NCBI RefSeq assembly: GCF_017315755.1
Contig: NZ_JAFLRJ010000140.1
Span: 1 to 42,666, forward strand
DNA: 42,666 nucleotides
From: Streptomyces beijiangensis
GTDB taxonomy: Bacteria > Actinomycetota > Actinomycetes > Streptomycetales > Streptomycetaceae
Direction: 5' to 3'
Shown: in pieces, positions 16,226 to 24,755 of the stretch
Layout: the number at the start of each line of letters is the position of its first letter
How positions within the stretch are numbered: the stretch's first letter is position 1
Made by a program: the position numbers and the translations under genes
Notes under the pieces: model-generated
What the model saw: the letters and a program-made list of their open reading frames with translations, nothing else
What the model was told of the DNA's origin: nothing
Databases searched by the model: none

Positions 16226-18028
16226 TCAGTCGGCCGACGGGGCCCAGCCCGATGCCTCGATACGGGCAGCGTCGGCCGACCGGGACTCGTCGAAGACCGT
16301 ACGGCGGCCGTCCGTGACCCGGATCCCGTCGACGTACGCCCCGCGCCCGACGTACAGCTGATCGGTCGCGTACCGCCAGCGCAGCCGGACCTCCTTGCCG
16401 CGCCAGGCCGTCAGATCCGCGTCGAGCCGGTGCCAGACGCGCCCCGACCAACCGCTCGCCGAACCGGCCGGGTGCGTCTGCGCATCCTGCTTGCCGGTCA
16501 CCGTGCTGAAGGGCGCGGGCTGCCAGCTGCTCCCGCCGTCTGCCGACGCCTCCAGGAAGAGGAAGTCGGAGCCCGGCTCGGTGTCCCACCACACGGAACA
16601 CCGCAGCCGCGGAATCTCCGAGGCGCCGGTCGGTGCGGGCAGGGTGAACGAGGGCAGGGTGAGCGTGGCCGTCGTCGCACTCGCCATTCCGGAGAACCAC
16701 GCCGTGCGGCCGTGGGCGGGTCGTACCGGAACCGCGCGCGCCAGGTCGGTGGCCGTGGCCACCCGCGGGGCGCTGCCCGAGCGCCAGGTGCGCACGGGGT
16801 GGACCGAGTTGCCCAGCACGATCAGGAACGTGTCGGTCGTCGGATCGAGCACCAGGCTGGTCCCGGTGAATCCGGTGTGGCCCGCGGTGTGCGGAGTGGC
16901 CATCGCCCCCATGTACCAGTGCTGGTAGAGCTCGAAGCCCAGACCGTGCTCGTCGCCGGGGAAGGCGGTGTTGAAGTCGGTGAACATCAGCTCCACCGAC
17001 TCGGGGCGCAGGATCCTGGCCCTGCCGTACGCGCCGCCGTTGAGCAGCGTCCTTGCCAGCACCGCCAGGTCCCAGGCGCAGGAGAACACCCCGGCGTGGC
17101 CCGCGATCCCGCCGAAGCCGTACGCGTTCTCGTCGTGCACCTCGCCCCACACCAGACCGCGCTCAAGACCCGACCAGGGCAGCCGGGCGTCCTCGGTGGC
17201 GGCGATATTCGGCTTCCAGGAGGCGGGCGGGTTGTAGCGAGTGCGGTGCATCCCGAGCGGAGCAGTGATCTCGTCGTGGAGCAGGGCATCCAAGGTGCGA
17301 CCGGTGATCTTCTCCAGGACCAGCTGCAGGGAGATCAGATTGAGGTCGGAGTAGAGGTACTTGGTCCCCGCCGGGTTCAGCAGCGGCTGGTCCCAGAGGA
17401 GTTGGAGCTGCCCCTGGTGGGTCGTCGCCTTGTACAGCGGGATCCAGGCGACGAACCCCGAGGTGTGCGTGAGCAGGTGCCGTACGGTCACGTCCTGCTT
17501 CCCGCCGCCCGCGAACTCCGGCAGATACGAGGCCACCTTTGCCTCCAGCTCCAGCGCGCCCCGCTCGATCTGCTGCACCGCGAGCAGCGAGGTGAAGAGC
17601 TTGGAGACGGACGCCAGGTCGTAGACCGTGTCCCGCTCCGCCGCGATCTGCTGCTCCGCGGGGAACTCCACCCCGGTGTCGGTCTTCTCGTCGTACGCCG
17701 CGTAGCGCACCGCCTTGCCGATCGGGTGGTGCAGTGCCACGGTTCCACCCCGCCCGGCCAGCAGCACCGCGCCCGCGTACCAGGGGTGCTTGGGGGAGGG
17801 GCCGAGATAGCGCTCCGCGTCCGCGACGAGTTGCTCAAGATGCTCCGGCAGCAGCCCCGCCTGTTCGGCGCTCCCGTGCCGCAGTGTCGTACGGCCGCCC
17901 GCCCCGGACCGTGCCATCGCGGGGCCTGCCGGGAGCGAGGTGAAGGTGAGCGCCCCGCCCAGTGCCAGCACCGTCCTGCCAAGACCGCGCCGGCTGATGC
18001 CTCTGTCCGCCGCGCCGCTCTCGTCCAT
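16226..18028 (-). CDS. Secreted class C beta-lactamase-type serine hydrolase with C-terminal beta-sandwich
   Basis: A 600-residue exported protein. The signal is twin-arginine (ISRRGLGRTVLALGG, processed near residue 39). The beta-lactamase/DD-peptidase-like domain has all three active-site motifs: SVSK with Ser140 and Lys143, YSD with Tyr226 and HTG at 384-386. Residues from about 440 to 600 form a beta-sandwich with SVWWDTEPGSDFLFLEAS and a GRGAYVDGIRV segment, resembling the jelly-roll modules of immune inhibitor A-type proteins. The substrate is not known; esterase, peptidase or amidase activity on cell-wall or carbohydrate material is possible. AGAGAGGG precedes the ATG. Its link with the lyase operon is only proximity. 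Confidence 0.88.
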   Translation of the reverse strand: MDESGAADRGISRRGLGRTVLALGGALTFTSLPAGPAMARSGAGGRTTLRHGSAEQAGLLPEHLEQLVADAERYLGPSPKHPWYAGAVLLAGRGGTVALHHPIGKAVRYAAYDEKTDTGVEFPAEQQIAAERDTVYDLASVSKLFTSLLAVQQIERGALELEAKVASYLPEFAGGGKQDVTVRHLLTHTSGFVAWIPLYKATTHQGQLQLLWDQPLLNPAGTKYLYSDLNLISLQLVLEKITGRTLDALLHDEITAPLGMHRTRYNPPASWKPNIAATEDARLPWSGLERGLVWGEVHDENAYGFGGIAGHAGVFSCAWDLAVLARTLLNGGAYGRARILRPESVELMFTDFNTAFPGDEHGLGFELYQHWYMGAMATPHTAGHTGFTGTSLVLDPTTDTFLIVLGNSVHPVRTWRSGSAPRVATATDLARAVPVRPAHGRTAWFSGMASATTATLTLPSFTLPAPTGASEIPRLRCSVWWDTEPGSDFLFLEASADGGSSWQPAPFSTVTGKQDAQTHPAGSASGWSGRVWHRLDADLTAWRGKEVRLRWRYATDQLYVGRGAYVDGIRVTDGRRTVFDESRSADAARIEASGWAPSAD

Positions 18029-18133
18029 GAGCCACCCTCTCTGCTGTGCCTTCCCGGGGGACGACCCCCGGACCCCCGGCCGATCGAGCAGGCCGGTGCG
18101 GCCGTCCGGACCACCTTGTGAGGCCAACACCGC

Positions 18134-18181
18134 TGAAAGTAACTTCCTGCAACATGGGCCACGGGTGAAACTTTCTTGCAG
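18134..18181. repeat. Pair of direct repeats upstream of the serine hydrolase
   Basis: TGAAAGTAACTTCCTGCAA (18134-18152) and TGAAACTTTCTTGCAG (18166-18181) are variants of one element, about 32 bp apart, 106-153 bp upstream of the serine hydrolase start. They could be operator half sites for a regulator not encoded here. MurR/RpiR-type regulators favour AT-rich sites of this look, but this is a guess. Confidence 0.35.
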
Positions 18182-18211
18182 GGGGCGTGCGGTGTCAACC
18201 AGGGCAAAGAA

Positions 18212-18228
18212 TCTGACACTGCATCAGA
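18212..18228. promoter_or_regulatory. 17-bp inverted repeat TCTGA-N7-TCAGA upstream of the flavoprotein operon
   Basis: TCTGACACTGCATCAGA is a perfect 5-bp inverted repeat with 7-bp spacer, in an A-rich flank, 44 nt before the flavoprotein start. The same architecture occurs at 35965-35981 between the fadD19-like and echA19-like genes. It is probably a TetR-family operator; the regulator is not in the window. Confidence 0.5.
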
Positions 18229-18271
18229 AAATCTCTTCCCTCGTCCGTCCCGCTGCGGCATCCTGCGGGCC

Positions 18272-19378
18272 ATGGAGACGGAGCTGAGCAAGAAACTGGG
18301 GATCGAGCACGCCATCTTCGGCTTCACGCCCTTCCCGGCGGTGGCCGCGGCCATCACCAGAGCCGGGGGATTCGGCGTACTCGGAGCGGTCCGCTACACC
18401 GCCCCCGACGACCTCAAACGCGACCTGGACTGGATGCAGGAGAACACCGGCGGACTGCCGTACGGCCTCGATGTCGTCATGCCCGCCAAGAAGGTCGAGG
18501 GGGTGACCGAGGCCGAGGTCGAGGCGATGATCCCGGAAGGGCACCGCCAGTTCGTCCAGGAGACCCTCGCCAAGTACGGCGTCCCACACCTCGCCGAGGG
18601 CGAGGCCTCCGGCTGGCGCATCACCGGATGGATGGAGCAGGTCGCCCGCAACCAGCTCGACGTCGCGTTCGACTACCCCATCAAACTGCTCGCCAACGCG
18701 CTCGGCTCACCGCCCGCCGACGTCGTCGAACGAGCCCACGCGCAGAACGTCCTTGTCGCCGCCCTCGCGGGCAGCGCCAAGCACGCGAAGCGGCACGCCG
18801 AGGCGGGCATCGACATCGTCGTCGCCCAGGGGTACGAAGCCGGCGGCCACACCGGCGAGATCGCCTCCATGGTCCTCACCCCCGAAGTCGTCGACGCGGT
18901 GGGCCCGTTGCCGGTCCTGGCCGCAGGCGGCATCGGCAGCGGCGAGCAGATCGCCGCCGGGATCGCGCTCGGCGCCCAGGGCGTCTGGCTCGGCTCGCTC
19001 TGGCTCACCACCACCGAGGCCGAGATGCACTCCCGCGCGCTCACCGCCAAACTCCTCGCGGCAGGCTCCGGCGACACCGTGCGCTCGCGCGCCCTCACCG
19101 GCAAACCCGCCCGCCAGCTGCGCACCGAGTGGACGGACGCCTGGGACGACCCCAGCGGCCCCGGCACCCTGCCCATGCCGCTGCAGGGTCTCCTCGTCGC
19201 CGAAGCGGTGTCCCGCATCCAGAAGCACGAAGTCGAGCCGCTGCTCGGCACCCCCGTCGGCCAGATCGTCGGCCGGATGAACTCCGAACGCAGCGTCCAG
19301 GCGGTCTTCGACGACCTGACGCGCGGATTCGAGCGCGCAGTGGACCGCATCAACCGCATCGCCGGAAGGAGCCAGTGA
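18272..19378 (+). CDS. Nitronate monooxygenase-like FMN protein (IpdC/NMO family)
   Basis: A 368-residue TIM-barrel flavoprotein of the 2-nitropropane dioxygenase/nitronate monooxygenase family. Visible blocks are AITRAGGFGVLGA near the N-terminus, DIVVAQGYEAGGHTGE with the GGHTG flavin/active-site motif, and PVLAAGGIGSGEQIAAGIALGAQGVWLGS, the phosphate-binding part. Some members are not nitronate oxidases but reductases in steroid-ring catabolism (IpdC of mycobacteria and rhodococci). The downstream acyl-CoA synthetase and an operator shared with the sterol-like cluster at 36 kb favour an acyl-CoA-related role here. The ATG has only a weak GCGGG ribosome site. Confidence 0.85.
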   Translation: METELSKKLGIEHAIFGFTPFPAVAAAITRAGGFGVLGAVRYTAPDDLKRDLDWMQENTGGLPYGLDVVMPAKKVEGVTEAEVEAMIPEGHRQFVQETLAKYGVPHLAEGEASGWRITGWMEQVARNQLDVAFDYPIKLLANALGSPPADVVERAHAQNVLVAALAGSAKHAKRHAEAGIDIVVAQGYEAGGHTGEIASMVLTPEVVDAVGPLPVLAAGGIGSGEQIAAGIALGAQGVWLGSLWLTTTEAEMHSRALTAKLLAAGSGDTVRSRALTGKPARQLRTEWTDAWDDPSGPGTLPMPLQGLLVAEAVSRIQKHEVEPLLGTPVGQIVGRMNSERSVQAVFDDLTRGFERAVDRINRIAGRSQ

Positions 19379-19380
19379 CC

Positions 19381-20931
19381 GTGAACCAGCCCCCCAACGG
19401 ATTCTGGGCCCAGGCCACCGCAGACCCCGACCGCACGGTACTCATCGCCCCCGACGGGGAGGAGTGGACGGCCGGACGTCTCCACGGAGCCGTCAACCAG
19501 CTCGTCCACGGACTGCGCGCCGCGGGCCTGGAGCGCGGTGACGCCTTTGCCGTCGTCCTGCCCAACAGCGTCGAGTTCTTCACCGCCTACCTCGCCGCGT
19601 CCCAGGCGGGCTTCTATCTGGTCCCGGTCAACCACCACTTCGTCGGCCCCGAGATCGCCTGGATCGTCGCCGACTCCGGCGCCAAGGTCATCATCGCCCA
19701 CGAGCGCTTCGCCGAAGCCGCCACGCACGCGGCCGACGAGGCGAAACTCCCCGCGAGCCACCGCTATGCCGTGGGGACGCTGCCCGGGTTCCTTCCGTAC
19801 GGCCAACTCCTCGACGGACAGCCGGAGTCCGTGCCCGAGGACCGGACCCTCGGCTGGGTCATGAACTACACCTCGGGTACGACCGGGCGCCCGCGCGGCA
19901 TCCGCCGCCCGCTGTCCGGCAAGCTCCCCGAGGAGTCCTACCTCGGCGGCTTCCTCGCGATCTTCGGCGTCAAGCCCTTCGACGACAACGTGCATCTGGT
20001 CTGCTCGCCGCTCTACCACACGGCCGTCCTCCAGTTCGCGGGCGCCGCCCTGCACATCGGGCACCCCGTCGTCCTGATGGACAAGTGGTCGCCCGAGGAG
20101 ATGCTGCGCGTCATCGACGCCCACCGCTGCACGCACACCCACATGGTCCCGACCCAGTTCCACCGCCTCCTCGCGCTGCCCGACGAGACGAAGGGGCGGT
20201 ACGACGTGTCGTCGATGCGCCACGCCATCCACGGCGCAGCGCCCTGCCCCGACCACGTCAAACGACGGATGATCGACTGGTGGGGCACCTGCGTCGAGGA
20301 GTACTACGCGGCCAGCGAGGGCGGCGGGGCCTTCGCCACCGCCGAGGACTGGCTGAAGAAGCCGGGCACCGTCGGCAAGGCCTGGCCCATCAGCGAGCTC
20401 GCCGTCTTCGACGACGACGGAAACCGGCTGCCGCCGGGTGAGCTGGGCACCGTCTACATGAAGATGTCGACCGGCGGCTTCAGCTACCACAAGGACGAGT
20501 CCAAGACGCAGAAGAACCGGATCGGCGACTTCTTCACCGTCGGCGACCTGGGACTGCTCGACGAGGACGGCTATCTCTTCCTCCGCGACCGCAAGATCGA
20601 CATGATCATCTCGGGCGGGGTCAACATCTACCCCGCCGAGATAGAGTCCGCGCTGCTCACCCACCCCGCCGTGGCCGACGCCGCCGCCTTCGGCATCCCG
20701 CACGCCGAGTGGGGCGAGGAGGTGAAGGCGGTCATCGAACCCGCCGAGGGACAGCTGCCCGGGGACGCGCTCGCCGCCGCGATCCTGGCCCACTGCGAGC
20801 AGCAGTTGGCCGGCTACAAGCGTCCCAAGAGCGTCGACTTCATCGAGACGATGCCCCGCGACCCCAACGGCAAGCTCTATAAGCGGCGGCTGCGCGACCC
20901 GTACTGGGAGGGACACGAGAGGGCGCTGTAG
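19381..20931 (+). CDS. Acyl-CoA synthetase (FadD4-like AMP-binding enzyme)
   Basis: A 516-residue ANL-superfamily ligase that activates a carboxylic acid to its acyl-CoA via an acyl-adenylate. The P-loop YTSGTTGRPRG (about residue 162), the YYAASEGGG adenine-binding motif, the GDLGLLDEDGYLFLRDRK hinge with its Asp, and the C-terminal PRDPNGKLYKRRLRD with the catalytic Lys are all present. Chain length or steroid preference cannot be called. The GTG at 19381 has AAGGAG 9 nt upstream. Another GTG at 19375, overlapping the flavoprotein's TGA as GTGA, would have only a 3-nt spacing. The two genes form one transcription unit. Confidence 0.9.
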   Translation: MNQPPNGFWAQATADPDRTVLIAPDGEEWTAGRLHGAVNQLVHGLRAAGLERGDAFAVVLPNSVEFFTAYLAASQAGFYLVPVNHHFVGPEIAWIVADSGAKVIIAHERFAEAATHAADEAKLPASHRYAVGTLPGFLPYGQLLDGQPESVPEDRTLGWVMNYTSGTTGRPRGIRRPLSGKLPEESYLGGFLAIFGVKPFDDNVHLVCSPLYHTAVLQFAGAALHIGHPVVLMDKWSPEEMLRVIDAHRCTHTHMVPTQFHRLLALPDETKGRYDVSSMRHAIHGAAPCPDHVKRRMIDWWGTCVEEYYAASEGGGAFATAEDWLKKPGTVGKAWPISELAVFDDDGNRLPPGELGTVYMKMSTGGFSYHKDESKTQKNRIGDFFTVGDLGLLDEDGYLFLRDRKIDMIISGGVNIYPAEIESALLTHPAVADAAAFGIPHAEWGEEVKAVIEPAEGQLPGDALAAAILAHCEQQLAGYKRPKSVDFIETMPRDPNGKLYKRRLRDPYWEGHERAL

Positions 20932-20972
20932 CCCGGGGCTGCTCGGGCGGGACCGTACGCGACCTCCGGTCG

Positions 20973-21060
20973 CTTGTCCTCGATCGCCCCCAAGCTCTTA
21001 AGGAGCAGGGGGACCCCCTCGACGGGCTTCAACTTGTCCTCAATTGCCGGACGGGCTTGA
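20973..21060. repeat. Streptomyces-type intergenic repeat hairpins
   Basis: The 190-bp gap after the acyl-CoA synthetase contains two variants of a short element: CTTGTCCTCGATCGCC (20973-20988) and CTTGTCCTCAATTGCCGGAC (from 21033, running on as GGGCTTGA to 21060). It also holds an imperfect hairpin (CCCCC...GCTC at 20987-20997 with GAGC...GGGGG at 21003-21012). The GTCCTC-AAT-GCCGGACGGG element is a very common intergenic repeat in Streptomyces (from memory). The hairpins may end transcription of the acyl-CoA synthetase operon. Confidence 0.6.
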
Positions 21061-21121
21061 AGGGACACCGTTGGCGCACCAGCGCGCGCGCCCCGCCGCC
21101 CGCTCTGGCAGCGTGAGCCGC

Positions 21122-22228
21122 ATGAGTACGGGCACCGGCATGGCATCGCTCACACGGCAGTGGACCACCTGGGTGCCGGTCGTCGCGGTGATCGCCCTTG
21201 TCTTCGCATGGGGCCGCGACCTGCCCGCCTTCGCCGTCGTCGTGGTCTCCCTCTGCCTGGCGGGCGCGGTCATGGCCGCCGTGCATCACGCCGAGGTGAT
21301 TGCCCACAAGGTCGGTGAGCCCTTCGGATCGCTGGTCCTGGCCGTCGCCGTCACCGTCATCGAAGTGGCGCTCATCGTCACTCTGATGGCCGACGGCGGC
21401 TCCAAGTACTCCTCACTCGCCCGCGACACCGTCTTCGCCGCCGTCATGATCACCTGCAACGGCATCGTCGGCCTCTCGCTCCTGGTGGGCGCGGTGCGCA
21501 GCGGTGTGGCGGTTTTCAATCCCGAGGGGTCCGGCACGCTGCTCGCCTGCGTCGCCACCCTCGCGACGCTCACCCTTGTCCTGCCGACGTTCACGACCAC
21601 CAAGCCGGGCCCGGAGTTCACCGGCCCCCAGCTCGCTTTCGCCGCGGTCGCCTCGCTCTGTGTCTACGGGCTCTTCGTCGCCGTACAGACCATCCGCCAC
21701 CGCGACTACTTCCTCCCCGTCACCCAGGAAGGCGAGATCCAGGACCCCGACGAGCACGCCGAGCCGCCCACCAAGAACGCGGCCCTGGCCAGTCTGGGCC
21801 TGCTCCTGATCGCGCTCATCGCCGTCGTCGGCAACGCCAAGGCGGTCTCGCCGACCATTGAGCGGGGCGTCGAGTCGGCCGGACTGCCCCATGCGGTCGT
21901 CGGCGTCATCATCGCCCTGCTCGTCCTGGCGCCCGAGACTCTGGCCGCCGTACGGGCGGCCCGCCGCGAACGCGTGCAGACCAGCATCAACCTCGGTTTC
22001 GGCTCGGCGATGGCGAGCATCGGACTCACGATCCCCGCCATCGCCCTGGCGACCATCTGGCTCTCCGGGCCCCTCACGATGGGTCTGGACGCCACCCACA
22101 TGGTGCTGCTCGCGCTCACCGTGATGGTCGGCGTCCTGACCGTCGTGCCCGGCCGGGCCACTCTCGTGCAGGGCGGCGTGCACCTGGCGATCTTCGCCGC
22201 CTTCGTGTTCTTCGCCGTCAGCCCCTGA
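21122..22228 (+). CDS. Calcium:proton antiporter (ChaA/CaCA family)
   Basis: A 368-residue integral membrane protein with about eleven hydrophobic segments. The two alpha-repeats that form the ion path are clear: GEPFGSLVLAVAVTVIEVAL (about residues 60-80) and LVLAPETLAAVRAA...NLGFGSAMASIGLTIPAIA (about residues 280-320). Both contain the acidic residue (VIEVAL, APETLAA) conserved in calcium/cation antiporters. It should extrude Ca2+ (or Na+/K+) in exchange for protons. The ATG at 21122 has a weak ribosome site; an ATG at 21044 would add a basic tail running through the repeat region and is unlikely. The 3' end overlaps the convergent acylase gene by 11 bp. Confidence 0.88.
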   Translation: MSTGTGMASLTRQWTTWVPVVAVIALVFAWGRDLPAFAVVVVSLCLAGAVMAAVHHAEVIAHKVGEPFGSLVLAVAVTVIEVALIVTLMADGGSKYSSLARDTVFAAVMITCNGIVGLSLLVGAVRSGVAVFNPEGSGTLLACVATLATLTLVLPTFTTTKPGPEFTGPQLAFAAVASLCVYGLFVAVQTIRHRDYFLPVTQEGEIQDPDEHAEPPTKNAALASLGLLLIALIAVVGNAKAVSPTIERGVESAGLPHAVVGVIIALLVLAPETLAAVRAARRERVQTSINLGFGSAMASIGLTIPAIALATIWLSGPLTMGLDATHMVLLALTVMVGVLTVVPGRATLVQGGVHLAIFAAFVFFAVSP

Positions 22229-24605
22229 CGAACACCACCCGCAGCTTCGGCGAGGTGAGGATGTCCTTCTCGCAGAACCGCTCGGTCACCCAGCGGCTGC
22301 CAGAGAAGAGCTCGGTCTGGTCGCTGAAGTGGGACGAGTTCGGGTTCGACGACTGGCTGTACGTGAGGAGGGTGCGCGCCACCGGGCAGCGGCTGCCGTC
22401 CCAGCCGACCGCCTGGATGTAGCTCGAACCGGTCGAGACTTCGGCATAGCCGCCGGCGGCCGCGTCCCACACGCCCTCGACCTTGTTCCAGATGCCCAGC
22501 GATTCGGTGCCGCCGGGGACGGGGATGCGCTGTCCGTTCCGTACGACGAACTGGTGCTCGCCCAGCGGCGAGTCCAGCGCGATCCCGGCCGCCCTCAGCT
22601 CGGACACCGCATCGGTGAGCGCCTTGGCGAACGCGGGCGCGGCCGTGTTGAGCGTGTTCGGGGTACGCACCGGATCCGCCGGATCGAACGGCACCTTCCA
22701 CAGATCGGCCGGCGTGGCGCTCGCCAGGAGCTTGCGCCAGAAGCGGTCGAAGAGCAGCGCCCCACGACTGTCGGTGTTCACCTTCCGGTCCCAGCGCGCC
22801 AGCACCCCGCAGGCCTCGGACAGGTCGGCCGCGCCGCCCACGGGCAGAGCGGCACAGGCCTTCGCCGTATCGGCGGCCGCCAGATCCGCGGCGGGCACCC
22901 GGTCGGCGAACTGCTGCTTCTGCAGATCGGCCACCTTCAGACCGCCCTGCGCAGCCATCGCCGACACGTCCTGGATCGCACCGCGCGTACGCATCGAGCG
23001 CGGAGTCCCGATGGTGCCGAAGACCCGCTCGTAACCGGTCAGCGGGCGGTCCGCATTGGTGAGCCAGGCGCTGTCGTTGGAGTTCTCCGCGTACGGAGCG
23101 TCCTTCAGCGCCGGCATCCTGGACGGTCCGAAGATCCCCGGCTGCACCGCGTCCGGGTCCGAGCCGAGAGCGCAGTCGCTCCGCGAACCGTCCAGCACGG
23201 CGAGCCCCGAAGACGGGTAGGTCGCCCTGCCGAGCGGCGTCGAGCAGCGCTGGGCGAGGTCGTCGGTGATGCGCGGCAGCACCTGCGACTGCGTGTAGAG
23301 CGAGTGCCCCGAGGAGTCCGCGGCGATCGTGTTGATCCATGGCAGACCCTGTGTACGGCGCAGTACGGCCGTCATCTCGGCGGTCGAGCGCGCCTTGCTG
23401 AAGCCGAGCGCGGTGTCCGAGGCACGGAGGTTGACCGCGTTCGGGTCGTTCAGCGCGTACGCCGTCGTCTTCGTCCAGGGCAGCGGCAGCCCCGCGCCGA
23501 GCGAGGTGACGATCGGACCGTACCGGGTCCACCACTGCGTCCGCGTCACGGGCTGCCCGTCCTTCACGGGGACGGTGACCGTGCGCCGCGTCATCTTCTC
23601 CGCCTTCCCGTCCACGAGGTACGCGGTCGGATCGGCCGGGTCGACGGTCAGCTGGTGCAGATTGAGCGTGGTGCCGGTGGCGACCGTATGGCTCCACGCC
23701 ACGGAGGAGGTGTGTCCGATGGAGACGGTCGTCGAGCCCAGCAGCGAGCCGCCCATGACGTTCAGTTCACCCGGGATGGTCTGCTGCGACTGCCAGAAGC
23801 GGCGCCCGCCCTGCCACGGGTAGTGCGGGTTGCCGAGGAGCAGCCCGCGCCCGTTCGCGGTGGTGGCCCCGCTGAAGGCGACCGCGTTGGAGCCCATGGC
23901 CCCGTTGTCCGTACGGAACAGCTCGCGGGCCGCCTCCGCCGGATCGGTGGCGGTCTTCGCCCCGGGGGAGGCCGCCGTCGGGGGCTGTGCGGCCGTGATG
24001 CCGTCCACGCCGCGCCCCTGGCCGCCGAGCACCGAGAGCGCGAACCCCTGTGAAGCGACGTCCAGTTCGGTCACCGGGCGCACCCAGGGCGCTCCCGCGC
24101 AGGCGGGGTCGGTGATGCGGTTCTGCTTCAGCCAGGCGTTGTACCCGGCCGCGAAACCGCGCATCGTCTCCTTGACGTCGCGGCTCGGTCCCGCCGGTGC
24201 GGGCGTCTTGAGGAGTCTTTCCACCGTGCCGCTGTCGCGTACTCCGCGGAAGTACAGATCGCTGGTGATGTTCTTGGTGGCGGACGACAGCGAGCCGTCC
24301 GGCACCCCGTCGGCGCCGAACCAGCGCGAGCGCTCGCCGCGTACGGTCGCATACCCGCTCGCGAGCGTGCAGACCTGGTCGGCGGCCTGCGCCCAGCCGT
24401 TGCCGAAGCCGAGGTTCGCGTAGTCCTTGGCGACGATGTGCGGGATGCCGTACTCGGTGTAGCGGATGACGGCCGACAGTTTGCCGTCGTGCGGACGGTG
24501 GTCACCGTGCGACTGCGCGGCCGCTGCGGGCGGCAGCGACGCGGTGGCGGTCAGCAGCGCGATTCCGGCGACGGCGAGATGTCTCAGACGGCTACGGAGG
24601 GGCAA
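22218..24605 (-). CDS. Secreted penicillin acylase family protein (aculeacin/AHL-acylase type)
   Basis: A 795-residue Ntn-hydrolase precursor. A Sec signal (residues 1-30: basic MPLRSRLRHL, hydrophobic core, PPAAAA) is followed by the alpha chain, a linker, and the autocatalytic cleavage site MG/SNAV, which makes Ser239 the N-terminal nucleophile of the beta chain. SNDSAWLTN further on carries the conserved Asn. Family members cleave amide bonds of penicillins, lipopeptides such as aculeacin A, or acyl-homoserine lactones; the substrate here is unknown. The TTG start at 24605 is preceded by GGGAG with 5 nt spacing and gives a proper signal peptide, whereas upstream extensions do not. Confidence 0.92.
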   Translation of the reverse strand: MPLRSRLRHLAVAGIALLTATASLPPAAAAQSHGDHRPHDGKLSAVIRYTEYGIPHIVAKDYANLGFGNGWAQAADQVCTLASGYATVRGERSRWFGADGVPDGSLSSATKNITSDLYFRGVRDSGTVERLLKTPAPAGPSRDVKETMRGFAAGYNAWLKQNRITDPACAGAPWVRPVTELDVASQGFALSVLGGQGRGVDGITAAQPPTAASPGAKTATDPAEAARELFRTDNGAMGSNAVAFSGATTANGRGLLLGNPHYPWQGGRRFWQSQQTIPGELNVMGGSLLGSTTVSIGHTSSVAWSHTVATGTTLNLHQLTVDPADPTAYLVDGKAEKMTRRTVTVPVKDGQPVTRTQWWTRYGPIVTSLGAGLPLPWTKTTAYALNDPNAVNLRASDTALGFSKARSTAEMTAVLRRTQGLPWINTIAADSSGHSLYTQSQVLPRITDDLAQRCSTPLGRATYPSSGLAVLDGSRSDCALGSDPDAVQPGIFGPSRMPALKDAPYAENSNDSAWLTNADRPLTGYERVFGTIGTPRSMRTRGAIQDVSAMAAQGGLKVADLQKQQFADRVPAADLAAADTAKACAALPVGGAADLSEACGVLARWDRKVNTDSRGALLFDRFWRKLLASATPADLWKVPFDPADPVRTPNTLNTAAPAFAKALTDAVSELRAAGIALDSPLGEHQFVVRNGQRIPVPGGTESLGIWNKVEGVWDAAAGGYAEVSTGSSYIQAVGWDGSRCPVARTLLTYSQSSNPNSSHFSDQTELFSGSRWVTERFCEKDILTSPKLRVVFVRG

Positions 24606-24720
24606 CGTTGCTCCCAACTGGGCTGGTGCACAAGGTGATTGCGTTCGGCACACGGGATGCCGTCCGTCACTCATCCACCAGAGGCGCGGGCCTGTCAACA
24701 TCCCGGCCGGTATCCGTCCC

Positions 24721-24749
24721 TTGACCTGCCATCCGCCGGACCGCAGGAT
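24721..24749 (+). promoter_or_regulatory. Candidate promoter for the acyl-CoA ligase, possibly leaderless
   Basis: TTGACC (24721-24726), a 17-nt spacer and CAGGAT (24744-24749) resemble the Streptomyces housekeeping consensus. The -10 ends 6 nt before the ATG at 24756, so transcription would start on or next to the start codon. The AGGA inside the -10 could also serve as a ribosome site if the true promoter lies further upstream. Confidence 0.45.
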
Positions 24750-24755
24750 CACGCC

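Noticed and set aside
15008..18121. A very long plus-strand open frame of more than 1000 codons across the LacI and serine hydrolase region
   Set aside because: It is a composition effect of high GC. The LacI gene and the serine hydrolase gene have clear motifs, starts and stops in other frames, and the long frame has no recognisable domain.
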